Shown here in pieces: positions 1 through 6,172 of a DNA stretch of 6,553 nucleotides. Source of the stretch: Planctomycetota bacterium (GTDB taxonomy: Bacteria > Planctomycetota > UBA11346); the NCBI GenBank assembly GCA_013816645.1, contig JACDEC010000169.1, forward strand, positions 1 to 6,553. The letters are read 5' to 3'. A program made the position numbers and the translations under genes. Position 1 is the stretch's first letter; each line of letters opens with the position of its first letter. The notes under the pieces are model-generated. The model saw nothing but the letters and a program-made list of their open reading frames with translations, was not told where the DNA came from and did not search any database.

Positions 1-433
1 CCTGCGCTCCCGGCAGGATGAGACCGCCGAGCAATCGACCCCTGCCGGTGCAGCGCCACGCCGTGAGGGTCGTGGCGGTGCCAGCGTCGACGACCACCAC
101 GTCGTGGCGTTCCTGCGCGCACGCCGCGAGCCCGGCGACGATGCGGTCGGCGCCGCAACCGGGATACTGACCGAGATCGGGCAGCGGCAGCTCGTGCCCG
201 ATGCGCAGCAGCGGTTTGCCGGCGCCTTCACGCGCCCACCAGGTCGCGAAGACTTCGGCCGATCGCTGCGCGCCCGGCAACACCACGGCAGCATCGAGCG
301 CGCCACCGTGACGCGCGACGAAGGCCGCGAACGCGGGCGCGTCCACCGCCACCCGCTCCTGGACCCACACCCCGCCATCCTGGGCGAGCGCGAGCTTGAC
401 CGTAGAATTGCCGCAGTCGGCGAGGATGCGCAT
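1..433 (-). CDS. coaX: Type III pantothenate kinase, N-terminal 144 residues (partial)
   Basis: This gene encodes a cytoplasmic enzyme that phosphorylates pantothenate with ATP, the first step of coenzyme A synthesis. Only the first 144 codons are inside the window; the family is usually about 240-260 residues, so roughly the last 100 are missing. The reverse-complement frame is open from ATG at 433-431 to the edge. It shows the ASKHA-fold phosphate-binding start (DCGNSTVK, residues 6-13), the GADR motif (94-97) expected in the pantothenate pocket, the second phosphate-binding motif with the probable catalytic Asp (DAGTATT, 116-122), and GGLILPG (136-142). These four in this order are diagnostic of CoaX. 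The ATG is preferred because the family begins only a few residues before its first motif. An in-frame GTG seven codons upstream is possible but would add a non-conserved tail. No strong Shine-Dalgarno is visible. It lies 64 bases downstream of dut on the same strand, so the two may share a transcript. Confidence 0.9.
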   Translation of the reverse strand, partial: MRILADCGNSTVKLALAQDGGVWVQERVAVDAPAFAAFVARHGGALDAAVVLPGAQRSAEVFATWWAREGAGKPLLRIGHELPLPDLGQYPGCGADRIVAGLAACAQERHDVVVVDAGTATTLTAWRCTGRGRLLGGLILPGAQ

Positions 434-455
434 GGCTACGGCCCCGATCGCCACG

Positions 456-482
456 CGGGAGCGGGCGACATCCACGCTCCCG
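456..482 (-). other. Hairpin in the dut-coaX gap
   Basis: CGGGAGCG (456-463) and CGCTCCCG (475-482) form a perfect 8-base-pair stem around an 11-base loop, between the dut stop and the coaX start. There is no T-run after it in the direction of transcription, so it is not a clear intrinsic terminator. It could be a processing or attenuation structure, or simply chance in GC-rich DNA. Confidence 0.3.
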
Positions 483-497
483 GCGCGTCCACCGTCG

Positions 498-944
498 TCA
501 TCCCACCCCCGTCGATCCGAACCCTCCCGCACCGCGCGCCGTCCCATCGAGCGCCTCCACGCGCTGCCATTCCACCCGTGCATAGGCCGCCAGCACCAGT
601 TGGGCGATGCGCATGCCGCGTTCGATGGTGAAGGGCTCGCTGCCGAGGTTGGCGAGGATCACCTGCACCTCACCGCGGTAATCGCTGTCGATCGTACCCG
701 GGCTGTTCAGGCAGGTGATGCCGTGCTTGAGCGCCAAGCCGGAACGGGGCCGGATCTGCGCCTCGAAGCCCGGCGGCACCGCGATCGCCAATCCGGTCGG
801 CACCAGGGTGCGCATGCCCGGCTGCAGGATGATGGGCTGCGCGCAGGCGGCTTGGAGATCGAGGCCGGCGGCGCCCGGCGTCGCGTAGTCAGGCATGGTC
901 AGCCCAGCGAAGTGGGCGAGCGCGGTCACGGGAACTACGGGCAT
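498..944 (-). CDS. dut: Deoxyuridine 5'-triphosphate nucleotidohydrolase (dUTPase)
   Basis: This gene encodes a trimeric cytoplasmic enzyme that hydrolyses dUTP to dUMP and pyrophosphate, keeping uracil out of DNA and supplying dUMP for dTTP synthesis. The 148-residue product is normal length for the family and carries all five conserved motifs in order. Motif 1 is PGAAGLDLQA (23-32). Motif 2 is RPRSGLA (65-71). Motif 3 is NSPGTIDSDYRGE (80-92), with catalytic Asp86 and uracil-pocket Tyr89. Motif 4 is ERGMRIAQLVL (108-118). Motif 5 is GAGGFGSTG (138-146), whose Phe142 stacks on the substrate base. The frame stays open upstream to 1112, but the ATG at 944-942 places motif 1 at the usual distance from the N-terminus, and the extra upstream residues look like translated spacer. 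The ribosome-binding site before this ATG is weak. In many proteobacteria dut follows coaBC; here it instead starts at a divergent spacer and is followed by coaX. Nothing suggests loss of activity. Confidence 0.95.
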   Translation of the reverse strand: MPVVPVTALAHFAGLTMPDYATPGAAGLDLQAACAQPIILQPGMRTLVPTGLAIAVPPGFEAQIRPRSGLALKHGITCLNSPGTIDSDYRGEVQVILANLGSEPFTIERGMRIAQLVLAAYARVEWQRVEALDGTARGAGGFGSTGVG

Positions 945-1017
945 TGTGCGATGCTCGCGCGGTCGCCAGGCCGCACAAGACGCCGAGATCGCATGCCGAC
1001 CGTCGACTCGAGCCAGG

Positions 1018-1023
1018 CATAAT
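1018..1023 (+). promoter_or_regulatory. Possible -10 element in the dut/lipoprotein divergent spacer
   Basis: CATAAT differs from the consensus TATAAT at one base and lies in the only AT-rich patch (about 1018-1030) of the 133-base spacer between dut and the lipoprotein gene. It sits about 55 bases before the lipoprotein ATG. I see no convincing -35 box at the right distance, so this is tentative. The patch is nearly palindromic (GCAT-A-ATGC, 1017-1025) and could instead be an operator. I found no clear promoter for dut on the other strand. Confidence 0.3.
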
Positions 1024-1065
1024 GCTGAATGGACCGTAACGCGGTTCGCCCACTTCCCACCCCCG

Positions 1066-1070
1066 CGAGG
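1066..1070 (+). promoter_or_regulatory. Shine-Dalgarno fixing the lipoprotein start
   Basis: CGAGG ends seven bases before the ATG at 1078. It supports this start over the in-frame codons available upstream as far as 895, and it places a textbook lipoprotein signal peptide at the very N-terminus. Confidence 0.65.
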
Positions 1071-1077
1071 ATCTCTT

Positions 1078-2244
1078 ATGAAACGCTCATTCCTGCTCAG
1101 CGGAACGCTCACGGCGCTGGCTGCCTCGGTGGCGGCCTGCAGCTACGGCGCTGAAATGTCGACCTCACCAGACCCGACCGCGGCCTCCGAGCGCTCGCTC
1201 GACCGTTTCTACGATGACGGTCGCAGCGATATGCTCGACGGAAACCGACCAGCCAACCCAGCGGAGGACGCGTCGGGTTCCAGCGCCGGAGCCGGTGATT
1301 CGGCGCCGATGGCCCGCTTCACCAATGTCGGCATCGGCGACGGCAACCCGCCACCCGCACCTCCCCAAGCCGAGTCGGATGGCGGCAGCGTGCCGGTGAC
1401 CACGGGAACGTCGTCGGGCACTGACAGCGATGCGGCCGACCAGAGCGATCAAGACCAGGCCGATCGCGACGCGGCGGCGCAGATGCGCGAGGACGAGAAG
1501 GATCAGCAGGTGCGCAATCGTCACCGTGAACGCGTCGAACGGGTCGGCGCCGGCCCCAATCCGACCGAGCGGCCGAACACCCCGGCTGCCGCGTCGGGCC
1601 AGCCTTCCGGGTCCACCTACGGGTATGGCCTGCGCACCGATGATCGGCGCAGCATCCTGGTCCCAGGCGGGAGCGGGCCATCGTTCACCCCATCCGACTC
1701 GGGAGCTGGCGGTTCGGTGGGCAACGGTACCACCGGCGGCAATGCCAACGGTGGCAACCCCAATCCGGCGGTGACCGGTGGCATCGGGCGAGATTCCTCG
1801 GGGGGGTTCACCGGGACTCCCGGCGGCCAACTCGGGCAGACGGTGACCGGCGGCGCCGGACGCGACTCCTCCGGAGGCTTCACGACCACTCCAGGTTCAG
1901 GAACCACCACCGGCGTTGGCTCTGAGCAGACGGGTGGAGTGAATCTCACCCCCGGCAGTGGCACCAGCACCGGAGCCGGCAGCGAGGATACCGGCGGCGT
2001 GGTGACCACACCCGGTTCGGGCACCAGCGTCGGTACCACCAACGACTCGAGCGGTGGAATCAACACCACCCCGGGTTCGGGCACCAGCGGCGGCACCACA
2101 AGCGACTCGAGCGGCGGAATCAACACCACCCCGGGTTCGGGCACCAGCGGCGGCACCACCAGCGGCTCGGGTGGAGGCACCACCGGCGGCTCGGGTGGAG
2201 GCACCACCGGCGGATCCAGCGGTGGGGGCGCTGCCGGCGGCTGA
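1078..2244 (+). CDS. Predicted lipoprotein of unknown function with Gly/Ser/Thr-rich repeats
   Basis: I do not recognise a family for this 388-residue protein. Residues 1-20 form a lipoprotein signal peptide: Lys2-Arg3, then a hydrophobic stretch, then a VAAC lipobox with the lipidated Cys at 21. Ser22 follows rather than Asp, which by the enterobacterial rule favours the outer membrane. Residues about 22-114 are low-complexity and polar. Residues 115-157 are densely charged, first Asp/Gln-rich and then Arg/Glu-rich, and could form a short helix. From about 158 the chain is rich in Gly, Ser, Thr, Pro and Asn. Residues 239-362 hold about six degenerate repeats near 20 residues, typified by DSSGGINTTPGSGTSGGTTS, and the end (363-388) is nearly pure Gly/Ser/Thr. 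No catalytic motif or globular domain is evident, so a surface stalk, linker or envelope-associated role is only a guess. The gene is divergent from dut and 79 bases upstream of smc on the same strand, so it could share a transcript with smc, although the functions look unrelated. Start chosen by the Shine-Dalgarno and signal peptide. Confidence 0.8.
   Translation: MKRSFLLSGTLTALAASVAACSYGAEMSTSPDPTAASERSLDRFYDDGRSDMLDGNRPANPAEDASGSSAGAGDSAPMARFTNVGIGDGNPPPAPPQAESDGGSVPVTTGTSSGTDSDAADQSDQDQADRDAAAQMREDEKDQQVRNRHRERVERVGAGPNPTERPNTPAAASGQPSGSTYGYGLRTDDRRSILVPGGSGPSFTPSDSGAGGSVGNGTTGGNANGGNPNPAVTGGIGRDSSGGFTGTPGGQLGQTVTGGAGRDSSGGFTTTPGSGTTTGVGSEQTGGVNLTPGSGTSTGAGSEDTGGVVTTPGSGTSVGTTNDSSGGINTTPGSGTSGGTTSDSSGGINTTPGSGTSGGTTSGSGGGTTGGSGGGTTGGSSGGGAAGG
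1792..2163 (+). repeat. Six tandem degenerate repeats, mostly 60 bp, in the lipoprotein gene
   Basis: The units encode residues 239-262 (24-residue variant), 263-282, 283-302, 303-322, 323-342 and 343-362. A core of GG-x-x-x-TPG recurs in each. The last two units (2044-2103 and 2104-2163) are the most alike. Over the aligned 60-base blocks 2041-2100 and 2101-2160 they differ at three bases, of which one changes a residue (Asn322 against Ser342) and two are silent. Divergence rises towards the 5' units, which suggests expansion at the 3' end. Confidence 0.85.
2164..2211 (+). repeat. Perfect 24-bp tandem duplication at the lipoprotein C-terminus
   Basis: Positions 2164-2187 and 2188-2211 are identical 24-base units, each encoding GSGGGTTG. 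They directly follow the 60-base repeats but have a different period. Perfect identity suggests a recent slippage event. Confidence 0.85.
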
Positions 2245-2289
2245 CCTCCGGCGGATGCCCTTGCCACTCACCATGGCGGCCTAGCCTGT

Positions 2290-2320
2290 CCTCCCATCCG
2301 GCAGACCGCCGGGTGGGAGG
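2290..2320 (+). promoter_or_regulatory. 13-bp hairpin containing the smc ribosome-binding site
   Basis: Bases 2290-2302 pair with 2308-2320 around the five-base loop AGACC. There are twelve Watson-Crick pairs and one G-U wobble (2297 with 2313). The 3' arm ends in GGGAGG (2315-2320), which is the Shine-Dalgarno of smc, three bases before its ATG, so the folded form would hide it. There is no T-run, so it is a poor intrinsic terminator for the upstream gene. The fold is read directly from the sequence; a role in controlling smc translation is inference. The rest of the 79-base gap (2245-2323) shows only a weak TTGCCA (2261-2266) and TAGCCT (2282-2287) promoter-like pair with a short 15-base spacing. 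Confidence 0.55.
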
Positions 2321-2323
2321 CGC

Positions 2324-5300
2324 ATGCGGCTCAAACGACTGGAGACCTACGGCTTCAAGTCGTTCGCCGACCGCATGGAGTTCGACTTCGAGAACGGCAT
2401 CACCGCCGTCATCGGTCCGAACGGCTGCGGCAAGTCGAACATCGTCGATTCGATCAAGTGGGTAATCGGCGAGCAGTCGGCCAAGGCCCTGCGCGGCGAG
2501 GACATGACCGACGTGATCTTCAATGGCTGCTCCTCGCGCCGCGCGATGGCGTTCGCCGAGGTCACCCTGGTGCTCGACCAGCTCGGCGGGCACCTCGGCA
2601 TCGAAGGCGACGAGGTCGCGATGACCCGGCGGCTCAGCCGCGATGGTCAGAGCGGCTATTTCCTCAACGGCAAGCCGTGCCGCTTGAAGGACATCAAAGA
2701 ACTGTTCATGGACACCGGCATCGGCACGTCCGCCTACAGCGTGATCGAGCAGGGCCGGGTCGGTTTCATCGTCGACGCCAACACCAAGGACCGCCGCGCC
2801 ATCCTCGAGGAGGCCGCGGGGATCTCGCGCTACAAGGCGCGCCGCAAGGTGGCGCTGCGCAAGCTCGAGCGCGTCGAACTCGATCTCCAGCGCATCGGCG
2901 AGGTGCTCGCCGAGGTGCGCCGGCGCGTCAAGGCGGTCACCCGCCAGGCCGCGGCGGCATTGCGCTACCGCGAGCTGACCGGACAGCTGCGCGAACTGCG
3001 CCTGGCCTTCGCGTTGGAAGAGTACGGCAAGCTGACCAAGGAGCTCGCCGAGCTCGCCGGCCGCGGCGACGAGTTGTCCGGACGCTCCGCCGAGCTCGCC
3101 GCCGGCATCGGCGGGCTCGAGGCCGCGCTGATCGAAGCCGATACCCGGCTGGTCACGCTCGAAGCCCAGGCCCGCGAACTCGAACAGCAGCGCGGCGACG
3201 CCCAGAGCCGGCGCGACGTCTCCGAATCCAAGGCGCGCGACGCCAAGTACCGGCTGGTCGAGATCGACCAGCACGAAGCCGAGGACAAGCAGGCGCTGGT
3301 CGCCATCGGCGGGCGCATCGCCGGACTCAGCGAGGAGAAGGCGCGCGCCGAGCAGGGCCTGGCCGACGCCGGCACCGGTGGCACCGGCGGCGACACCGCG
3401 CTGACCGAGGTCTACCGCGAGAAGCGCGAGATCCTCGACCGCGTGCTCGCCGAGGCCGATGCGCTCATCGCCGAGGTCGAGACCCGCAAATCCAAGCAGG
3501 TCGAATGCCTGCGCGACCTCGCGCGCATCGCCGCCGAGAAGAGCCGGCTCGATTCCAGCCGCGTCGCCACCGGCGACCGCCGACGCCGGCTCGAGGAGCG
3601 CAGCGGCGGCCAGCTCGGCGCCCTGGCCACCGCCCAGGAGGCCGAGAAGCACACCCGCGGCCAGCTCGACGGCATCATCGTCCAGGCCGCCGACCTGCAC
3701 ACCCGGCTCGACGACGGCATCCGCGCGCGAGAGACCGCGCTCGCCGAGGGCACCCGGCTCGATGCCGAGCTCAACGACATCCGCCACAGCGAAGCGCGCT
3801 TCGAGACCAGCATGCGCCTGCTGCAGGAGCAGGAACGGCGCGCCGAAGGCGTGTTCCGCGGGGTCAAGGACGTGCTCCAGCACATGGACAAGATGCCGGG
3901 CATCCGCGGCATGGTCGCCGACCTCTGCCGCGTCCCCGACAACTACGTGGTCGCCATCGAGGTCGCGCTGGGATCGCAGGCCCAGAACATCGTCACCGAG
4001 ACCCAGCACGCCGCCAAGGACGCCATCGACTTCCTCAAGCGCGAGCGCCGCGGTCGCGCCACCTTCCTGCCGCTCGACGACATCCAGGGCGGCGAGCGCG
4101 TGCCGCGCGAGGCGCTGCGCGAGAAGGGCGTGGTCGGCGTCGCCAGCCGGCTGATCGAGTACGCCGACGAGTACCGCAACGCCTTCGAGTTCCTGCTCGG
4201 CAACGTGCTGGTGGTCGAGAGCCTCGACGACGCCATCGCCCTGCGCCGCAAGCTGCGCCTGGGCTGCCGACTGGTGACCATCGACGGCGACGTGATCAAC
4301 GCCGGCGGCGCGATGACCGGCGGCCGCCAGCAGGGCGGCGACGGCGGCGGCCTGGTCAGCCGCAAGAACGAGATCCGCAAGTCCGAAGAGGCGCTCGCCG
4401 AGCTGTCCAAGCGCCGGCTGAGCGTCGGCCAGGCGCGCGACGCCGCCAAGAAGCAGGGCTTCGACCTGTCGCTGGCGGTCGAGGACCTGCGCAAGGCGAT
4501 CCAGGCCACCGACCGCAACGCCGGCGAGGCCAAGGCCCAGCTGATGAAGGCCGAGCGCGACCGCATCCACCTCGAAGAGGGCGCCTCGTCGTTCGGCGCC
4601 GAGCTCGAGGAGATCTCCAGCGAGATCGCCAAGCTCGATGCCGAGGCCAAGGAGCTCACCGGGCAGGACGAGTGGTTCGGCGCGGTCAACCGCACGCTCG
4701 CCGGCGAGATCGAGCAGATCTCCAGCCGGCTCACCGCCAAGGCGGCGCAGCGCAACCAGCTGCAGGAAGAGGTCAACAACCTGCGCGTCGACCTGGCCAC
4801 CACCCAGGAGCGCCAGGAAGCGCTGCGCAACCAGCTCGGCCACATCAGCCGCGCGATCCAGGAGCAGGAGGACCAGCGCGGCGATCGCGAGCGCCGCTTG
4901 GCCGGTCACGCCCAGAAGCGCGAGGAGCTCAAGGCCCAGCAGGCCGAGAACGCCGCGATCTACGCCGCGGCCAGCGAGCAGTTCAACCGCTTCGCCGAGG
5001 GCGCCGCCGGGGTGCTCGGCGAACGCGACCGTCTGCGCAACGACATCGAGGAGCGCCGCCAGGAGCTGCGCGCCCTGCAGGGCCGCGGCCGCGGCATCGA
5101 CGCCGAGAAGCAGCAGGTCGAACTCAAGGCCGGCGAAGCCAAGGTCCGCCTCGAAGGGCTGGCCGCGCGCGTGCTCGAGGACTACCAGTTCGACCTCGCC
5201 GACGCCTTCACCAACTACCAGCGTCCCGAGGACGCGGACTGGCCCGCGCTGCGCAAGCAGCTGGTCGACACCGAGAAGGAGCTCGCCGAGATCGGCCCGG

Positions 5301-5974
5301 TCAATCTCGCCGCGATCGACGAGCTGGAGGAGGTCCAGGCGCGCGAAGCGTTCCTCGACAAGCAGTTCGCCGACCTCGGCAACGCCTCGGCCAAGCTCAC
5401 CGAGATCATCGAGCACATCAACGACATCAGCCGCAAGCTGTTCCAGGACACCTACCGCGAGGTGCGCGCCAACTTCCAGGCGCTGTTCCGCAAGCTGTTC
5501 AACGGTGGCAAGGCCGACCTGCTGCTCGAAACCCAGGAGACGCTGCCCGACGGCACGGTGCAGAAGATCGACCTGCTCGAAGCCGGCATCGAGATCATGG
5601 CCCAGCCGCCGGGCAAGCACCCGAAGATCATCACCCAGCTCTCGGGCGGCGAGAAGGCGCTGACCGCGATCGCCCTGCTCTTCGCGGTCTACCAGTCCAA
5701 GCCCAGCCCGTTCTGCATCCTCGACGAGGTCGACGCGCCGCTCGACGACTCGAACACCGACGTCTACTGCAACATGCTGCGCGAGTTCGTCCGCGACTCG
5801 CAGTTCATCGTCATCACCCACAACAAGAACACGATGAAGCACGCCGACGCGATCTACGGCATCACCCAGAACGAGCCGGGCGTCTCGACCAAGGTCTCGG
5901 TCAAGTTTGAGGAGGTCGCCGAAGGCTCGCTCGACCTGACCCCGACCACCCACGGCGCTGGGCCCTACGCCTAA
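2324..5974 (+). CDS. smc: Chromosome partition protein SMC
   Basis: This gene encodes the ATPase that dimerises at a hinge and, in bacteria, works with ScpA and ScpB to organise and segregate the chromosome. The 1216-residue chain is complete and a little longer than the usual 1150-1190. The N-terminal head has Walker A GPNGCGKS (31-38), Arg57 in the arginine-finger position, and the Q-loop Gln143 in VIEQG. The N-terminal coiled-coil arm spans about 165-515. The hinge is about 520-670, ending in the glycine motif GGAMTGG (661-667). The C-terminal arm spans about 685-1045. The C-terminal head has signature LSGGEKAL (from 1106), Walker B FCILDE (1130-1135) with catalytic Glu1135, D-loop residues 1138-1142, and His1166 in the switch VITHNK. 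The start agrees with the family N-terminus and the Shine-Dalgarno GGAGG, which lies close at three bases. A Gly/Thr run (350-356) interrupts the first arm. scpA and scpB are not in the window. Head wording differs from the common gammaproteobacterial SMC and resembles Planctomycetota-type SMC from memory. No motif is missing. Confidence 0.97.
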   Translation: MRLKRLETYGFKSFADRMEFDFENGITAVIGPNGCGKSNIVDSIKWVIGEQSAKALRGEDMTDVIFNGCSSRRAMAFAEVTLVLDQLGGHLGIEGDEVAMTRRLSRDGQSGYFLNGKPCRLKDIKELFMDTGIGTSAYSVIEQGRVGFIVDANTKDRRAILEEAAGISRYKARRKVALRKLERVELDLQRIGEVLAEVRRRVKAVTRQAAAALRYRELTGQLRELRLAFALEEYGKLTKELAELAGRGDELSGRSAELAAGIGGLEAALIEADTRLVTLEAQARELEQQRGDAQSRRDVSESKARDAKYRLVEIDQHEAEDKQALVAIGGRIAGLSEEKARAEQGLADAGTGGTGGDTALTEVYREKREILDRVLAEADALIAEVETRKSKQVECLRDLARIAAEKSRLDSSRVATGDRRRRLEERSGGQLGALATAQEAEKHTRGQLDGIIVQAADLHTRLDDGIRARETALAEGTRLDAELNDIRHSEARFETSMRLLQEQERRAEGVFRGVKDVLQHMDKMPGIRGMVADLCRVPDNYVVAIEVALGSQAQNIVTETQHAAKDAIDFLKRERRGRATFLPLDDIQGGERVPREALREKGVVGVASRLIEYADEYRNAFEFLLGNVLVVESLDDAIALRRKLRLGCRLVTIDGDVINAGGAMTGGRQQGGDGGGLVSRKNEIRKSEEALAELSKRRLSVGQARDAAKKQGFDLSLAVEDLRKAIQATDRNAGEAKAQLMKAERDRIHLEEGASSFGAELEEISSEIAKLDAEAKELTGQDEWFGAVNRTLAGEIEQISSRLTAKAAQRNQLQEEVNNLRVDLATTQERQEALRNQLGHISRAIQEQEDQRGDRERRLAGHAQKREELKAQQAENAAIYAAASEQFNRFAEGAAGVLGERDRLRNDIEERRQELRALQGRGRGIDAEKQQVELKAGEAKVRLEGLAARVLEDYQFDLADAFTNYQRPEDADWPALRKQLVDTEKELAEIGPVNLAAIDELEEVQAREAFLDKQFADLGNASAKLTEIIEHINDISRKLFQDTYREVRANFQALFRKLFNGGKADLLLETQETLPDGTVQKIDLLEAGIEIMAQPPGKHPKIITQLSGGEKALTAIALLFAVYQSKPSPFCILDEVDAPLDDSNTDVYCNMLREFVRDSQFIVITHNKNTMKHADAIYGITQNEPGVSTKVSVKFEEVAEGSLDLTPTTHGAGPYA

Positions 5975-5994
5975 GCCACGCGCGGCCACGCGCG
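5975..5994. repeat. 10-bp tandem duplication directly after the smc stop
   Basis: GCCACGCGCG occurs twice in perfect tandem (5975-5984 and 5985-5994), starting at the base after the TAA stop of smc. This is probably replication slippage in GC-rich DNA; no function is evident. Confidence 0.7.
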
Positions 5995-6015
5995 CCCGGC
6001 CCACCGGCCGGGTGC
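5992..6015 (+). terminator. GC-rich hairpin downstream of smc, possible terminator
   Basis: GCGCCCGGCC (5992-6001) pairs with GGCCGGGTGC (6006-6015) across a CACC loop: ten pairs including one G-T wobble, with the central seven perfect. It begins 17 bases after the smc stop, where a terminator would be expected. No T-run follows, so termination would be inefficient, would need Rho, or the stem may only protect the 3' end of the message. Confidence 0.45.
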
Positions 6016-6016
6016 A

Positions 6017-6084
6017 AGCGCAGCGACAGTGCCCTACCGGAAGGCCGCCCCGGCCGAGGACAGGGCACGTTAGCGGAGCGCAGC
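6017..6084. repeat. Nested palindrome flanked by 8-bp direct repeats, possible dispersed repeat or structured RNA
   Basis: An outer stem GTGCCCT (6029-6035) with AGGGCAC (6062-6068) encloses an inner stem GGCCG (6043-6047) with CGGCC (6051-6055) around a CCC loop. Between the stems lies an asymmetric internal loop of 7 and 6 bases. The octamer AGCGCAGC flanks the structure on both sides (6017-6024 and 6077-6084). The pattern would fit a REP-like intergenic repeat, a second terminator-like element, or the leader of the lysA message. The remaining bases up to lysA (6085-6172) show only a 5-base-pair hairpin (6127-6131 with 6136-6140) and no recognisable promoter or riboswitch. Confidence 0.4.
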
Positions 6085-6172
6085 ATGGCGGGATGAACGA
6101 AGGACGTCGATCAAACTGGGCGTCGGGCAAGGCTGCTTGCGGGTACCGCGCGCCCGCGATCATCGCCGGCCC

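Noticed and set aside
104..1022. Plus-strand open frames at 104-631 and 396-1022
   Set aside because: They lie opposite coaX and dut, which have complete family motifs on the minus strand. Their translations are Arg/Ala/His-rich and featureless.
895..1077. N-terminal extension of the lipoprotein gene to 895
   Set aside because: The frame is open, but it would overlap the start of dut and bury the signal peptide. The ATG at 1078 has a Shine-Dalgarno and a proper lipoprotein start.
945..1112. N-terminal extension of dut to 1112
   Set aside because: The extra 56 residues are Arg-rich translated spacer, would overlap the lipoprotein gene start, and would put motif 1 unusually far from the N-terminus.
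1617..2267. A proline-rich repeat protein of 216 codons antisense to the lipoprotein gene
   Set aside because: The repeats are those of the plus-strand gene read backwards. The frame starts at a GTG without a ribosome-binding site and has no signal peptide, whereas the plus frame has both a Shine-Dalgarno and a lipobox. I cannot fully exclude it from codon use, because both frames are GC-rich at third positions.
2120..6163. A 1347-codon open frame on the minus strand covering all of smc
   Set aside because: It mirrors the smc codons. GC-rich third positions remove stop codons from the opposite frame. The translation is a Leu/Ala/Gly/Asp/Val-rich chain with no domain I recognise, while the plus strand carries every SMC motif. 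A 1150-codon plus-strand shadow (2458-5910), rich in Arg/Ala/Pro, has the same cause.
6017..6172. Lysine riboswitch or integron attC site upstream of lysA
   Set aside because: The conserved lysine riboswitch core is not visible and the stems do not match its layout. GTTAGCG (6069-6075) does not fit the attC core GTTRRRY, and no integrase or gene cassette is present.
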